A stretch of DNA of 37,732 bases from Rubrivivax sp. (lineage in GTDB: Bacteria > Pseudomonadota > Gammaproteobacteria > Burkholderiales > Burkholderiaceae_C). Each line of letters starts with the position of its first letter. The stretch's first letter is position 1. The position numbers were made by a program, and so were the translations under genes. The stretch covers positions 1-37,732 of the forward strand of contig JAURZK010000031.1 in NCBI GenBank assembly GCA_030653505.1, read 5' to 3'. The notes beneath the pieces were generated by a model. The model was not told the DNA's origin, did no database searches, and saw only the letters and a program-made list of their open reading frames with translations. Below, piece by piece: positions 16,636 through 29,373 of the stretch.

Positions 16636-17364
16636 TCAGGAAGCTGTGATGGTGCCAGCAAGCGTGTCCTGCAGTTGTCTCAGGGTCATGGCCGGGGCTG
16701 CGTCGAGGTCGTCGTGCACCCAGGCCGCACCGTCGAAGGCGGCATCGGCGAAGTAGACGCTCTTCGTCACGCCGCAGGCCAGCCCGGCCGCGCGGGCCGC
16801 CGCCAGGCCACCGGGTGAATCCTCCAGCGCAAAGGCCTCGTGCGCGGCCACGCCCAGGCGCTGCAGTGCCAGCAGGTAGGCCTGCGGGTGCGGCTTCTTC
16901 ACTGGTGCGTCCTCGGCGCAGACGACGGTGCCGAAGTGGCCTTGCCAGTCCGCGCCCCAGATGCTGGCGAACAGCGCATCGACGTTGCTGCGGCTGGTGG
17001 TGGTGGCCACGGCCAGCGCCACCCCTGCGGCGCGGCACTCATCCACCAGGCGCCGCACGCCGGGCCGCGGCGTGATGCCGCCCTGCGCCACCAGGTCGGC
17101 ATAGGTCGCGTTCTTGACGCGGTGCAGCTCACGCGCCAGCGCCTCGCGTGCCGGCACGCCGGCCGGTGCGTCGGCGCGCGTGGCCATGTCGTGCAGCAGG
17201 CGTTCGCGCCCGCCGGTGACGAGCAGCAACTGGCCGTAATGCGCCACGTCCCAGTGCCAGGGCAGGCCCAGCGCCTCGAAGGCCTGGTTGAAGGCGATGC
17301 GGTGGCCGTCGCGCTCGGTCTCGGCGACCGTGCCGTCGACGTCCCAGATCAGCGCACGCAGCAT
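16636..17364 (-). CDS. cbbY: CbbY-type HAD phosphatase (xylulose-1,5-bisphosphate phosphatase)
   Basis: 242 residues of the haloacid dehalogenase superfamily. The nucleophile motif is DVDGTVAETE (Asp8 and Asp10), with the CbbY-typical ERDGHRIAFNQAF following. The cap domain is helical, motif II is ATTTS, the lysine motif is KKPHPQAY, and motif IV is ALEDSPGG. CbbY enzymes from red-type RuBisCO operons remove phosphate from xylulose-1,5-bisphosphate, a misfire product that blocks RuBisCO. Its presence with cbbX in one operon fits that role better than phosphoglycolate phosphatase (CbbZ), the main alternative. It begins 9 bp after the transketolase stop. Confidence 0.9.
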   Translation of the reverse strand: MLRALIWDVDGTVAETERDGHRIAFNQAFEALGLPWHWDVAHYGQLLLVTGGRERLLHDMATRADAPAGVPAREALARELHRVKNATYADLVAQGGITPRPGVRRLVDECRAAGVALAVATTTSRSNVDALFASIWGADWQGHFGTVVCAEDAPVKKPHPQAYLLALQRLGVAAHEAFALEDSPGGLAAARAAGLACGVTKSVYFADAAFDGAAWVHDDLDAAPAMTLRQLQDTLAGTITAS

Positions 17365-17373
17365 CGCCGCGTC

Positions 17374-19401
17374 TCAAGCCGTCTTGGGGGCCGCCAGGCA
17401 GCGATGCGTCTCGGCCACCACGGCCTCGGCGGTGATGCCGAAGTGTTTGTAGAGCGCGCCGGCCGGGGCCGATTCACCGTAGCTGTTGATGCCCACCACG
17501 CCGCCTTCGCGGCCGACGTACTTGCGCCAGAAGTCGGGCTGCGCCGCTTCCACCGCCACCGCCGGCAGGCCGCGCGGCAGCACGGCGTCCTGGTAGGCGC
17601 CGTCCTGACGGTCGAATACGCTGGTGCAGGGCATCGACACCACGCGCACGGGCACGCCCTGCTCGGCCAGCAAGGCCTGTGCCTTCAGTGCCAGCTGCAG
17701 CTCCGAGCCCGTGCCGATGAGCACTGCGCGCGGGGCCCCGCCGGCCGCTTCGCCGAGCACGTAGCCGCCGCGCGCGATGGCGTCGGCGTGCGCCGGGGTC
17801 GTGGCCACCGGCAGCACCTGGCGCGACAGCGCCAGCGCCGCGGGGCCGTCCGTGCGGCGCAGTGCGCTGGCCCAGGCCACCGCGGTCTCGATGGTATCGG
17901 CCGGGCGCCAGACATCCAGGTTGGGCATCAGGCGCAGCGAGGGTACGTGCTCGATGCTCTGGTGCGTGGGGCCGTCCTCGCCCAGGCCGATGCTGTCGTG
18001 GGTAAAGACGTGGATCACGCGCTTCTTCATCAGCGCGGCCATGCGGATGGCATTGCGGCTGTAGTCGCTGAAGGTCAGGAAGGTGCCGCCATAAGGCAGC
18101 AGGCCACCGTGCAGCGCGACGCCGTTCATGATGGCGGCCATGCCGAACTCGCGCACGCCGTAGCTGATGTGGCGGTGCTCGCAGCCGGGAAAGTCGGTCA
18201 GGTTGCTGCCCGTGAGGTCGGCGCTGCCACCCAGCATCTCGGGCACCTGGGGCGCCAGCGCGGCCAGCACCTTCTGCGAACTCTTGCGCGAGGCCACGGC
18301 CTCGGGCTTGTCGCCGAAAGCGGCGATGGCCTGATGCACCAGCGTCTCGAAGTCGGCCGGCAGGTCACCTGCCATGCGGCGCTCGAACTCGGCGGCCTCG
18401 GCCGGGTACTCGGCACGGTAGGCCGCAAAACGCGCCTTCCAGCCCGTCTCACGCGCCTGGCCGACCTCGGTGGCGTCCCACATCGCGCGCACGCCGGCCG
18501 GGATCTCGAAGGGCGCGTGCGGCCAGCCGATGGCGGCACGGGTCTTCGCGATCTCTTCGGCGCCCAGCGGTTCGCCATGCGCCCTGGCGGTGCCGGCACG
18601 TGCCGGTGAGCCCTGGCCGATGGTGGTGCGGCAGACGATGAGCGTGGGCTTGTCGGTGCTGGCCTGCGCCTCTTCCAGCGCGCTGCCGACAGCGCGCACA
18701 TCGTGGCCGTCGATCGGCCCGATGACGTTCCAGCCGTAGGCGGCGAAGCGCGCCGGCGTGTCGTCGCGGAACCAGCCGTCGACCGGGCCGTCGATGCTGA
18801 TGCCGTTGTCGTCGTACAGCGCGACGAGCTTGTTCAGCCCCCACACGCCGGCGAGAGAGCACACCTCGTGGCTGATGCCTTCCATCAGGCAGCCGTCGCC
18901 CAGGAAGACGTAGCTGCGGTGGTCGACGATCTCGTAGCCGGGGCGGTTGAACTCGCGTGCCAGCAGCTGCTCGGCCAGCGCCATGCCGACGGCATTGCCC
19001 AGGCCCTGCCCCAGCGGGCCGGTGGTGGTTTCCACGCCGGGGGTGACATCGACCTCGGGGTGACCCGGGGTCTTGCTGTGGAGTTGACGGAAGCGCTTGA
19101 GTTCGTCCATCGGCAGCGCGTAGCCGCTGAGGTTGAGCAGCGCGTAAAGCAGCATCGACGCGTGGCCGTTGGAGAGCACGAAACGGTCGCGGTCGGCCCA
19201 GTGCGGGTTGGCGGGGTTGTGGCGCAGCACGCCGGCTGCCCACAGCGCCGTGGCCATCTCGGCCATGCCCATCGGCGCGCCGGGGTGGCCGCTGTTGGCG
19301 GCCTGCACGCCGTCCATCGCCAGCGCACGCAGCGCGTTGGCGCGCACGTCGGTGGCCCCTGCGCTGCCGCGCAGGATCTGCGTCGTGGAGTTGCTGGCCA
19401 T
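17374..19401 (-). CDS. cbbT: Transketolase of the Calvin cycle
   Basis: 675 residues, the usual transketolase size. It shows the substrate and cofactor histidine region near the N-terminus ([16 protein letters not shown]), the thiamine diphosphate motif [12 protein letters not shown]...DDN, the central pyrimidine-binding domain ([21 protein letters not shown] and [16 protein letters not shown]), and a C-terminal domain with [10 protein letters not shown]. It exchanges two-carbon units between sugar phosphates in the regenerative limb of the cycle and in the pentose phosphate pathway. GGGAG precedes ATG 19401. It sits 25 bp after prk and 9 bp before cbbY. Family identity is secure; the cbb role follows from the operon. 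Confidence 0.96.
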   Translation of the reverse strand: MASNSTTQILRGSAGATDVRANALRALAMDGVQAANSGHPGAPMGMAEMATALWAAGVLRHNPANPHWADRDRFVLSNGHASMLLYALLNLSGYALPMDELKRFRQLHSKTPGHPEVDVTPGVETTTGPLGQGLGNAVGMALAEQLLAREFNRPGYEIVDHRSYVFLGDGCLMEGISHEVCSLAGVWGLNKLVALYDDNGISIDGPVDGWFRDDTPARFAAYGWNVIGPIDGHDVRAVGSALEEAQASTDKPTLIVCRTTIGQGSPARAGTARAHGEPLGAEEIAKTRAAIGWPHAPFEIPAGVRAMWDATEVGQARETGWKARFAAYRAEYPAEAAEFERRMAGDLPADFETLVHQAIAAFGDKPEAVASRKSSQKVLAALAPQVPEMLGGSADLTGSNLTDFPGCEHRHISYGVREFGMAAIMNGVALHGGLLPYGGTFLTFSDYSRNAIRMAALMKKRVIHVFTHDSIGLGEDGPTHQSIEHVPSLRLMPNLDVWRPADTIETAVAWASALRRTDGPAALALSRQVLPVATTPAHADAIARGGYVLGEAAGGAPRAVLIGTGSELQLALKAQALLAEQGVPVRVVSMPCTSVFDRQDGAYQDAVLPRGLPAVAVEAAQPDFWRKYVGREGGVVGINSYGESAPAGALYKHFGITAEAVVAETHRCLAAPKTA

Positions 19402-19426
19402 CAGAGTGCTCCCATGGCGTGGCCCA

Positions 19427-20311
19427 TCACAGCGCGCCCAAGGCGCGCGTGCGCCTTTCCATCATGCGCCAGATGAAGGGCGTGAAGATGAGCTGCATGG
19501 CGAGTTCCATCTTGCCGCCCGGCACCACCACGGTGTTGGCGCGGCTCATGAAGCTGCCGTCGATCATCTGCAGCAGGTAGGGAAAGTCGATGCCCTTGGG
19601 CTTGGCAAAGCGGATGACGACCATGCTCTCGTCGGCCGCCGGAATCTCGCGTGCGATGAAGGGGTTGCTGGTGTCCACGCAGGGCACCCGCTGGAAGTTG
19701 ACGTGCGTGTGCTCGAACTGCGGGCAGATGTAGTGCACGTAGTCGGGCATGCGGCGCAGGATGGTGTCGGTCACGGCCTCGGTGCTGTAGCCGCGCTTGC
19801 TCTTGTCGCGCCAGAGTTTCTGGATCCACTCGAGGTTGATGACGGGCACGACGCCGATCAGCAGGTCGGGGTGCTTGGCGATATTGACCTCGGGCGTGAT
19901 CACGGCGCCGTGCAGGCCCTCGTAGAACAGCAAGTCGGTGCCCGCGGGCACGTCTTCCCAAGGGGTGAAGGTGCCTGGCGGCTGCTTGTAAGGCGCGGCT
20001 TCCTCGTCGTCGTGCAGGTACTTGCGGCGCTTGCCGCTGCCGGTCTCGGCATAGCTGGCGAACAGCTGCTCGAGTTCGGCGAAGAGGTTGTTCTCGGGGC
20101 CGAAATGGCTGAAGTGCTTGTTGCCCACCTTCTCGGCTTCGGCCGCCTTGGCCTTCATCTCCTTGCGGTCGAAGCGGTGGAAGCTGTCGCCTTCGATGAC
20201 GGCGGCCGTCACGCCTTCGCGGCGGAAGATGTTCTCGAAGGTGCGCGTCACCGAGGTGGTGCCGGCGCCCGACGAGCCGGTGATCGCGATGATCGGATGG
20301 CGGTGGGACAT
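19427..20311 (-). CDS. prkA: Phosphoribulokinase
   Basis: 294 residues, the length of the proteobacterial (octameric) phosphoribulokinase type. The nucleotide loop is GSSGAGTTS (12-20). The catalytic/ribulose-5-phosphate region includes [10 protein letters not shown] and YEGLHGAV. It makes ribulose-1,5-bisphosphate from ribulose-5-phosphate and ATP, the substrate of the RuBisCO encoded upstream. ATG 20311 opens the typical [18 protein letters not shown]-terminus; its ribosome site is weak. It lies 50 bp after fbp and 25 bp before tkt. The gene is also called cbbP in such operons. Confidence 0.96.
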   Translation of the reverse strand: MSHRHPIIAITGSSGAGTTSVTRTFENIFRREGVTAAVIEGDSFHRFDRKEMKAKAAEAEKVGNKHFSHFGPENNLFAELEQLFASYAETGSGKRRKYLHDDEEAAPYKQPPGTFTPWEDVPAGTDLLFYEGLHGAVITPEVNIAKHPDLLIGVVPVINLEWIQKLWRDKSKRGYSTEAVTDTILRRMPDYVHYICPQFEHTHVNFQRVPCVDTSNPFIAREIPAADESMVVIRFAKPKGIDFPYLLQMIDGSFMSRANTVVVPGGKMELAMQLIFTPFIWRMMERRTRALGAL

Positions 20312-20361
20312 GGTCGTTCTCTGGAGGATGGGAAGTGGTGGCGTGGCGGGCCGGCGGCGCG

Positions 20362-21456
20362 TCAATCTCTGAACAGGCTGCGCTCGGTGAACAGCGGGCT
20401 GGCGCTGTCGGGTGCCGTGGTCTCGCGGTGGTAACGCTCGATGCGCTCGACCTCGTTCTTGCTGCCGAAGACCAGGCCGATGCGCTGGTGCAGTTCGGTG
20501 GGCTTGACCTCCAGCACCGGCACGCGCCCGGTGCTGGCACGGCCGCCGGCCTGCTCCATGATGAAGCCGATGGGGTTGGCCTCGTAGAGCAGGCGCAAGC
20601 GGCCGGGCTTCTTCGGGTCTTTCGTGTCGCGGGGGTACATGAAGACGCCGCCGCGCATCAGGATGCGGTGCGCTTCGGCCACCATGCTGGCGATCCAGCG
20701 GGTGTTGAAGTCCTTGCCGCGCGGGCCGGTCTTGCCGGCCAGGCACTCGTCGACGTAGCGCTTGATCGGCGCTTCCCAGAAGCGCGTGTTGCTGCTGTTG
20801 ATGGCAAATTCGTGCGTGTCGGCCGGTACCGTGATCTTCGGGTGCGTGACCTTGAACTCGCCCAGGTTGGGGTCGAGCGTGAAGCCGACGACGCCGTTGC
20901 CCACCGTCAGCACCAGCATCGTCACCGGCCCGTAGAGCGCGTAGCCGGCGGCCACCTGCGTGGCACCGGGCTGCAGGAAGTCGGCCTCGTTCACGTCGCG
21001 GCCGCTGTCGATCACGTCCTGCGGTGCACGCAGGATGGAAAAGATGCTGCCGACGCTGACGTTGACGTCGATGTTGCTGCTGCCGTCCAGCGGGTCGAAG
21101 ACCAGCAGGTACTTGCCGCGCGGGTAAGCCTTCGGAATCTGGTACGGCGCGTCCATCTCCTCGCTGGCCATGCCCGCCAGGTGGCCCGACCACTCGGCCG
21201 TGGCGATGAACATCTGGTTGCTGACGACGTCGAGCTTCTTCTGCACCTCGCCCTGCACGTTGACGTCACCGCCGACCTTGGCCGCGCCGTCGCCCATGAC
21301 CTCGCCCAGTTCACCGAAGGCCACCGCGCGCGCGATGGCCTTGCACGCGATGGACACATCGAGGATCAGCGCGTTGAGGTCGCCGCTGGCCCCGGGGAAA
21401 CGGCGACGCTGGTCGATCAGGTACTGCGTGAGGGTCTGGCGCTTGGACAGGGGCAT
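20362..21456 (-). CDS. fbp: Class I fructose-1,6-bisphosphatase
   Basis: 364 residues of the class I enzyme. The metal-binding motif is [10 protein letters not shown], followed by [10 protein letters not shown]. The substrate lobe contains [23 protein letters not shown] and GGVFMYPRD. It releases phosphate from fructose-1,6-bisphosphate, and possibly sedoheptulose-1,7-bisphosphate, in the regenerative phase. ATG 21456 has AAGAGA upstream. The gene lies between cbbX (79-bp gap) and prk (50-bp gap); this is the slot called cbbF in other operons. No redox-regulatory cysteine insertion of the chloroplast kind is seen. Confidence 0.96.
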   Translation of the reverse strand: MPLSKRQTLTQYLIDQRRRFPGASGDLNALILDVSIACKAIARAVAFGELGEVMGDGAAKVGGDVNVQGEVQKKLDVVSNQMFIATAEWSGHLAGMASEEMDAPYQIPKAYPRGKYLLVFDPLDGSSNIDVNVSVGSIFSILRAPQDVIDSGRDVNEADFLQPGATQVAAGYALYGPVTMLVLTVGNGVVGFTLDPNLGEFKVTHPKITVPADTHEFAINSSNTRFWEAPIKRYVDECLAGKTGPRGKDFNTRWIASMVAEAHRILMRGGVFMYPRDTKDPKKPGRLRLLYEANPIGFIMEQAGGRASTGRVPVLEVKPTELHQRIGLVFGSKNEVERIERYHRETTAPDSASPLFTERSLFRD

Positions 21457-21535
21457 GGCCGTCTCTTGTGGCCGCGGGGGCCTTGGGTGTCTTGCGGTGG
21501 TGGTGCGGCGCGGATGGAAGGCGTCGGCGAAGGGA

Positions 21536-22507
21536 TCAGGCTGCGGGCGTCTGCGCGAAGACGCGGCTGGCCAGCAGGTCCTCGGGCAGCAGCGTCGTCA
21601 GGTCTTCGGCCGTGAGTTCTCGGTCGCCGTCGGCGTACAGGCGGCTGGCCTGGCGCAGCCGCGCGCGGTCGAGCGCGTTGCGCACGCTGCGTGCGTTGGC
21701 AAAGTGCGGCTGCTGCTTGCGCCGAGCCAGGTAGTCGGCCAGCACCTCGCGGGTGCCGGGGCCGAAGGTGTAGCGCATGCCGTTCACCATGCGTTCACCG
21801 ATCTGCAGCAGTTCGTCCTGCTGGTAGTCGGGAAAGTCGATGTGGTGCGCGATGCGGCTGCTCATGCCGGGGTTGCTCTGGAAGAAGGTGTCCATGCGGT
21901 CCTTGTAGCCGGCCAGGATCACCACCAGGTCGTCGCGCTGGTTCTCCATCACCTGCAGCAGGATCTCGATCGATTCCTGGCCGTAGTCGCGCTCGTTCTC
22001 GGGGCGGTAGAGGTAGTAGGCCTCGTCGATGAAGAGCACGCCGCCCATCGCCTTCTTCAGCACTTCCTTGGTCTTGGGCGCGGTGTGGCCGATGTACTGG
22101 CCCACGAGGTCGTCGCGCGTCACGCTGACCACGTGCCCCTTGCGCACGTAACCCAGGCGGTGCAGCAGCTGCGCCATGCGCAGCGCCACGGTCGTCTTGC
22201 CGGTGCCGGGGTTGCCGGTGAAGCACATGTGCAGGCTGGGCTTGTCGGCCCCGGCCGCGGCCTGCACCCCGAGGTTGGCGCGCAGCTTGTCGATGACCAG
22301 CAGCGCGGCGATGTCGCGGATGCGCTGCTTCACCGGCGCCAGGCCGACGAGGTCGCGCTCGAGCTCGTCGATCACGTCCTGCACCTGGCTCTCGGCCAGC
22401 ACGGCGTTGACGGTGCGTGCCGTCGACACCGGCGCGGCCGGGGCCGCCGGTGCCGGTGCCTGCGACGCCATCGGCGAGCCCGGGATGGAGTACATGGACG
22501 TGGCCAT
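21536..22507 (-). CDS. cbbX: CbbX, AAA+ activase of red-type RuBisCO
   Basis: 323 residues. A Pro/Ala-rich N-terminal tail (about 1-30) precedes the AAA+ module. It has Walker A GNPGTGKT (98-105), the pore loop YIGHT (138-142), Walker B VLFIDEA (157-163), sensor-1 region VVILAGY and arginine region SNPGMSSRI. CbbX hexamers pull on the C-terminal tail of red-type large subunits to free inhibited active sites, and are stimulated by RuBP. It lies 23 bp after cbbS. ATG 22507 and ATG 22495 are both possible starts, and neither has a clear ribosome site, so translational coupling to cbbS is likely. Confidence 0.96.
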   Translation of the reverse strand: MATSMYSIPGSPMASQAPAPAAPAAPVSTARTVNAVLAESQVQDVIDELERDLVGLAPVKQRIRDIAALLVIDKLRANLGVQAAAGADKPSLHMCFTGNPGTGKTTVALRMAQLLHRLGYVRKGHVVSVTRDDLVGQYIGHTAPKTKEVLKKAMGGVLFIDEAYYLYRPENERDYGQESIEILLQVMENQRDDLVVILAGYKDRMDTFFQSNPGMSSRIAHHIDFPDYQQDELLQIGERMVNGMRYTFGPGTREVLADYLARRKQQPHFANARSVRNALDRARLRQASRLYADGDRELTAEDLTTLLPEDLLASRVFAQTPAA

Positions 22508-22530
22508 GGTGCGCTGCGCGTGGGGCCGCG

Positions 22531-22971
22531 TCAGCCGCTGTAGCGTTCCGACTCGGGCTTGTCGGTGGCGTAGCTGTGCACCGTGTAGCGCAGGCTGCGG
22601 CCGCCCACCTCCTGCCGCACCAGGCCGTAGCCGGGTTCGGTCTTGGGACGGTTGACGATGAAGCTCATGGCGATGGTCTCGACGTTGCGCGTGCTGTCGA
22701 AGGCCATCAGCCGGATGTAGTGGTTGGGGAAGGTCTTGCGGCAGGCGTTCATCTCCATCAGCACGCCCGCGGCGTCCTTCAGGTCGAACATGGGCATGCC
22801 GTACATCTCCCAGTAGGTGTTGCGCGGGTGCGGGTCGTCGGTGTACTCGACGCTCCAGGCGTAGCCCTTCTTCAGGCCGTACTCGACCTGCAGGCTGATC
22901 TCCCCGTCGCTGAGGTCGGGCAGGAAGCTGAACTGGCCCTGGGTGATGCGGCCGGTGGGGTTGGTCATCAT
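22531..22971 (-). CDS. cbbS: RuBisCO small subunit, red type (form IC)
   Basis: 146 residues. The N-terminal [17 protein letters not shown] segment and [21 protein letters not shown] are typical of red-type small subunits. The long C-terminal tail beyond about residue 110 ([20 protein letters not shown]...) supplies the beta-hairpin that builds the central barrel of the L8S8 complex in this class. ATG 22971 has AAGGA about nine bases upstream. The start is followed at once by another ATG (22968), either of which could be used. It lies 82 bp after cbbL. Confidence 0.96.
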   Translation of the reverse strand: MMTNPTGRITQGQFSFLPDLSDGEISLQVEYGLKKGYAWSVEYTDDPHPRNTYWEMYGMPMFDLKDAAGVLMEMNACRKTFPNHYIRLMAFDSTRNVETIAMSFIVNRPKTEPGYGLVRQEVGGRSLRYTVHSYATDKPESERYSG

Positions 22972-23053
22972 GATGTGGGTTCCTTCAAAGGGGTCGTTGG
23001 TTCCGGCGTCACGTCGCTGCGCGACATGAGCCTTCACCGAAGCGCAAGCGCTT

Positions 23054-25621
<2,568 letters not shown>

Positions 25622-25984
25622 CTACTTCGCGGGCTTCTTCACGGCCGCCTTCTTCGGCGCGGCCTTGGCCGGCGCTGCGGCCGGCGCCTTGGCGCTTGCG
25701 CTGAGCAGCGCGTCGAGATTCTTCGTGATCTCGCCTTCGATGGTCTTGCTGAATGCACCGAGCAGGAAACCCAGCTTGGCCTCGAGATCGAAGTGGTCTG
25801 CGGCGACGATCAGCCGCCCCTTCACGCCGGTGCGCGAGAACTCCACCGTGTCGCTGGTCTCGCCTTCGAGCACGCTGCATTCCATGTCGAACTTGTGCTC
25901 GACCTCCTCGGCCCACTGCCAGGCGATCTTGCGCGCCTTGGCCAGGCCCAGCAGGTGTTCACGGTGGATGCGGATGTCGGCCAT
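25622..25984 (-). CDS. Polyhydroxyalkanoate granule-associated family protein
   Basis: 120 residues of the polyhydroxyalkanoic acid system family (putative PHA granule region proteins). It has an N-terminal ADIRIHREHLLGLAKARKIAWQ segment, a beta-rich middle (CSVLEGETSDTVEFSRTGVKG) and ends in an Ala/Lys/Pro tail (APKKAAVKKPAK) that resembles histone-like or phasin tails able to touch DNA. Its molecular role is not established. It is convergent with cbbR, 36 bp away, and on the same strand as the peptidase gene further upstream (158-bp gap). The family assignment suggests the organism stores PHA. Confidence 0.8.
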   Translation of the reverse strand: MADIRIHREHLLGLAKARKIAWQWAEEVEHKFDMECSVLEGETSDTVEFSRTGVKGRLIVAADHFDLEAKLGFLLGAFSKTIEGEITKNLDALLSASAKAPAAAPAKAAPKKAAVKKPAK

Positions 25985-26142
25985 GTCAGCTGTCCTTCGG
26001 TGCGCGGCTGCGTGGGGGGCCGCTGCGGTGGAACGCGGTAACGGGGGTCGTCAGGCGTGGATGTTGCCTCAACCCGCCGGCGTGAAATCGGGTGCGGATC
26101 TTCGGCAGGCGTTCGGCTCCTTGCGCAGCCTCACGTCCTGCC

Positions 26143-27237
26143 TCAGGGCGCGGCCAGCCGCGCACGGCGTTCGGCCATCGGCAATGCGGCCAGGGTCTTG
26201 ACCTCGGCGTAGAAGCGCTGGAAGTCGCCTCCCTGGCGCTCGAAGAGGCGCTCGAACTGCGGCACCAGTTCGGTGTAGGCGGCCAGCACGCCGAAGTAGG
26301 CGTTGTTGGCCTGTGCGAACCAGGTGTCGTAGCCCGTCCAGCCGCCCCAGGGGCCGGCCTTCAGCGCCGCGTGTTCGGCGCGCATCGCCGCCAGCAGCTC
26401 GGCCTTGCGTGTGCGCTGGGTCATGTCGTCGTCGTTGCTGGCGTAGACGGCCTGCAGCGCGTCGCGGTAGCGCTGCGCCAGCGCCTGGAACTCGGCGCGG
26501 CGTGTCTCGGCCAGCAGCACCTGGGCCTGCAACTCGGGCGTGCCGTGCCCGGCCACCCAGCGCCGCCCGCCTATGCGTTCGACCGCGGTGCCGAAGCTCT
26601 CGTTGAAGGTGGTGTCGTCGTTGGCGTAGGCCACCTGGTGCGCCAGCTCGTGGAAGAGCAGGCGTGCCAGTTCACCCTCGGGCCAGCCGATGAAGGTGTT
26701 GAGCAGCGGGTCGCCGCCGATCCAGTTGCTCCACCCCAGCGTGCTGTAGGCCGGCACGCCGTAGACGCGCACCTCCCAGCCTTCGGCGCGCAATTGCGCC
26801 GCCAGCGCTTCGGCCTGAGCGCGGTCGAAGTAGCCGCGGTAGCCGACGCAGCCCATCACCGGGACGCACCAGGTCTTCAGCGTCAGCGAGAGCTCGGGCG
26901 CGGCCACCACGTTCCACACCACGGCCGGGCGCTGCAGGTCGGCGTATCGGCGGTAGCTGCCGTTGTCGGGCAGTTTCAGTTCTGCCACCGCGAAGTCGCG
27001 CAGACGCTGGCTGAGTTCCAGTTGCCGGCGCAGCGGGTCGGGCATGCTGTTGTCGGCCAGTACCTGGCCCACCGGAAGCGCACGTTGCATCAGGTCGACG
27101 TGTCCGCCGGCCGCCTGCGCGTAGTAGGCCAGGCTGCTGCAGCCCGTGCCCAGGCACACGGCGGACATGGCCAGTGCGGCGGTGGCGAGCAGGCCTGCGG
27201 TCGCCCCCATGACAAGACGCCAGCGCCCCGCCTTCAA
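26143..27237 (-). CDS. Lipoprotein zinc aminopeptidase-like protein
   Basis: About 364 residues. The N-terminus is a lipoprotein signal with lipobox L-G-T-G-C. The zinc motif HELAHQ lies in the middle (LLFHELAHQVAYANDDTTFNESF, the NESF region adding a downstream Glu ligand candidate). Conserved YSTLGWSNWIGGDPLLNTF precedes it. The architecture matches the predicted aminopeptidases of Proteobacteria (DUF/PF10023-like); the natural substrate is unknown. TTG 27237 gives a basic n-region (KAGRWR) and overlaps the previous stop; ATG 27210 is the alternative and leaves a shorter leader without basic residues. The 3' end is followed by 158 bp before the PHA-type gene. Confidence 0.82.
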   Translation of the reverse strand: MKAGRWRLVMGATAGLLATAALAMSAVCLGTGCSSLAYYAQAAGGHVDLMQRALPVGQVLADNSMPDPLRRQLELSQRLRDFAVAELKLPDNGSYRRYADLQRPAVVWNVVAAPELSLTLKTWCVPVMGCVGYRGYFDRAQAEALAAQLRAEGWEVRVYGVPAYSTLGWSNWIGGDPLLNTFIGWPEGELARLLFHELAHQVAYANDDTTFNESFGTAVERIGGRRWVAGHGTPELQAQVLLAETRRAEFQALAQRYRDALQAVYASNDDDMTQRTRKAELLAAMRAEHAALKAGPWGGWTGYDTWFAQANNAYFGVLAAYTELVPQFERLFERQGGDFQRFYAEVKTLAALPMAERRARLAAP

Positions 27238-29366
27238 TCCGAGCGAACCCCGGCCGACCTGGCGACCCCCGCCACCTCCACCAGGCAGTCGTAGAAGGTG
27301 GGCGCGCGGCCGATGTCGGTCAGCCGCTGGTGCGTCAGCTCGTTGACGTTGGTGCCGCTCACGCCCAGCTTGCGCCACCAGATGCCCAGGCCGTTGACGA
27401 CGCCCGGCCGTGCGCGGGAACACACCGCGGCCTTGCAGCGGTATTCACCGCGGTCGTTGAACACGCGCACTTCGGCGCCGTCGGCGATGCCGCGTGCAGC
27501 AGCATCGGCCGGGTGCATCTCCAGCAGCGGTTCGCGCTCGGCGGCGCGCAGGCTGGCGACGTTGACGAAGCTGCTGTTCAGGAAGTGGCGCGCCGGCGGC
27601 GAGATCATCGCCAACGGGTAACGCGCGGCGAGTTCGGGCGCGGCCTCGGCGCATTCGTAGTTGGCGACGTGGTCGGGCAGGCCCAGGCCGGGCACGCCCG
27701 GAACTTCGGCGGCAAGCACCTTGCCGCTGTGCGTGGGGAAGCCGCCGTCGGCAAAGGGCGCGTCGGCGATGCGCAGCTTCGACCAGCCGCGCGCCGCAAG
27801 TTCATCCAGGTTCACGTGTTCGGGCTTGAAGGCGGCCAGCGCCATGGCTTCGTCACTCTCGGCAAAACACGGTTCGGTAAAGCCCATGCGCGCGGCCAGC
27901 CCACGGAAGATCGCGGCATTGCTGCGCGCCTGGCCCAGCGGCGCGATGGCGGGCCGGTTCAGCAGCGCATAGGTGTGACCGTAGGTCGAGTGGGCGTCCC
28001 ATTGTTCCAGCTGCGTGGTGGCAGGCAGCACGAAGTCGGCGTGGTCGGCGGTGTCGGTGAGGAAGTGCTCAAGCACCACGGTGAAGAGGTCTTCACGCAG
28101 AAAGCCGCGCACCACCTCGCCGCTGTGCGGCGCCACGGCCACCGGGTTGCTGTTGTAGACGACGAGGGCCTCGATGCGCGGCCCGAAACGGGGCGAACCT
28201 GGGTCGTTGAGCGCGTCGCCGATGGTGCTCATGTTGATCGTGCGTGGTGTGCGTCCGGCCAACAGATCGGGCCGCTGCAGCGTCGCGTCGTTGCGCACAC
28301 CCTTGAACCAGCCCGAACTGCTGAGCAGCAGCCCGCCGGCGCGGTGGCGCCAGGCGCCGGTGATGCAGGGCAGCAGCGCCACCAGGCGCACGGCGTTGCC
28401 GCCACCACGCACCCGTTGCATGCCGTAGTTCAGGCGGATGGCGGCCGGCTTAGTCGTGCCGTACTCACTGGCCAGTGCACGCACCTCTTCGGCGGTGATG
28501 CCGCACACCGCCGCGGCGCGTTCGGGCGGCCACTGCAGCGCACGTTCGCGCAGTGCGGGCCAGCCTTCGACATGGCGCGTCACGTAGTCGTCGTCGACAT
28601 GGCCGTTCACGACCAGTTCGTGCATCAGCCCGAGCGCCAGCGCGCCGTCCGTGCCCGGGCGCAGCGCGATGTGCTGGTGGCACTTCTCGGCCGTCTCGGT
28701 GTGGCGCGGGTCGATGCAGACGAGCCTGGCGCCGGCGCGCTTGGCCTGCTGCGCGAAGTTCCAGAAGTGCACGCTGCTGGTGATGGGGTTGCTGCCCCAG
28801 ATCAGGATCAGCTGGCTCTCGGCGAAGAACTCGACGTGCATGCCGACCTTGCCACCGTAGGTGGCGGCCAGCGCCTCGCCGCCGGCGCTGGCGCAGATGG
28901 TGCGGTCCAGCAGGCTGGCGCCCAGCTTGTGGAAAAAGCGCGCAGCCATGCCGTCGCCCTGCACCAGGCCCATCGTGCCGGCGTAGCTGTAGGGCACGAT
29001 GGCTTCGGGGTCGCGCGCAGCGATGGACTGCAGGCGCGTGGCGATGGCGTCCAGCGCCTCGTCCCAGCCCACGGGCTCGAAGCGGCCTTCGCCCTTCGGG
29101 CCCACGCGCTTCAGCGGGGTCAGCACACGTTCGGGGTGGTAGCTGCGCTCGGCATAGCGGCTGACCTTGGTGCACAGCGCGCCATGGGTGGGTGGGTGGT
29201 CGGGGTCGCCGGCCACGCGCGTGACGCGCCCGTCCTCGACCGTGATGCGCAGGGCGCAGGTGTCGGGGCAGTCGTGCGGGCAGGCGCCCTGAACGGTGTG
29301 CACCTGCTGCGGGGGGGCGGCGGGTGCAGCGGCGGTTGCGGCGGCAGATTCGGCGGCGGCGGACAT
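27234..29366 (-). CDS. Single-subunit molybdopterin oxidoreductase (BisC/formate dehydrogenase-like family)
   Basis: 710 residues of the DMSO reductase superfamily. The N-terminal [4Fe-4S] site is Cys29, Cys33, Cys37 (CPHDCPDTC) and Cys65. Three molybdopterin domains follow, with GSNPITSSVHFW and a C-terminal dinucleotide-binding part (SSFVNVASLRAAEREPLLEMHP). Cys158 (RTICASAGGEA) is a possible metal ligand, as in nitrate reductase/formate dehydrogenase members. There is no Tat signal, so it is probably cytosolic. No electron-transfer subunit or cofactor gene adjoins it. Substrate cannot be told from sequence. ATG 29366 follows the patatin stop by 7 bp; ATG 29384 would overlap it. The frame overlaps the peptidase start. 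Confidence 0.86.
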   Translation of the reverse strand: MSAAAESAAATAAAPAAPPQQVHTVQGACPHDCPDTCALRITVEDGRVTRVAGDPDHPPTHGALCTKVSRYAERSYHPERVLTPLKRVGPKGEGRFEPVGWDEALDAIATRLQSIAARDPEAIVPYSYAGTMGLVQGDGMAARFFHKLGASLLDRTICASAGGEALAATYGGKVGMHVEFFAESQLILIWGSNPITSSVHFWNFAQQAKRAGARLVCIDPRHTETAEKCHQHIALRPGTDGALALGLMHELVVNGHVDDDYVTRHVEGWPALRERALQWPPERAAAVCGITAEEVRALASEYGTTKPAAIRLNYGMQRVRGGGNAVRLVALLPCITGAWRHRAGGLLLSSSGWFKGVRNDATLQRPDLLAGRTPRTINMSTIGDALNDPGSPRFGPRIEALVVYNSNPVAVAPHSGEVVRGFLREDLFTVVLEHFLTDTADHADFVLPATTQLEQWDAHSTYGHTYALLNRPAIAPLGQARSNAAIFRGLAARMGFTEPCFAESDEAMALAAFKPEHVNLDELAARGWSKLRIADAPFADGGFPTHSGKVLAAEVPGVPGLGLPDHVANYECAEAAPELAARYPLAMISPPARHFLNSSFVNVASLRAAEREPLLEMHPADAAARGIADGAEVRVFNDRGEYRCKAAVCSRARPGVVNGLGIWWRKLGVSGTNVNELTHQRLTDIGRAPTFYDCLVEVAGVARSAGVRSD

Positions 29367-29373
29367 CAAAACA

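Noticed and set aside
16636..17364. Phosphoglycolate phosphatase (CbbZ/Gph)
   Set aside because: The ETERDGHRIAFN segment after the nucleophile motif and the company of cbbX favour CbbY. Gph proteins differ in that region. A biochemical test would settle it.
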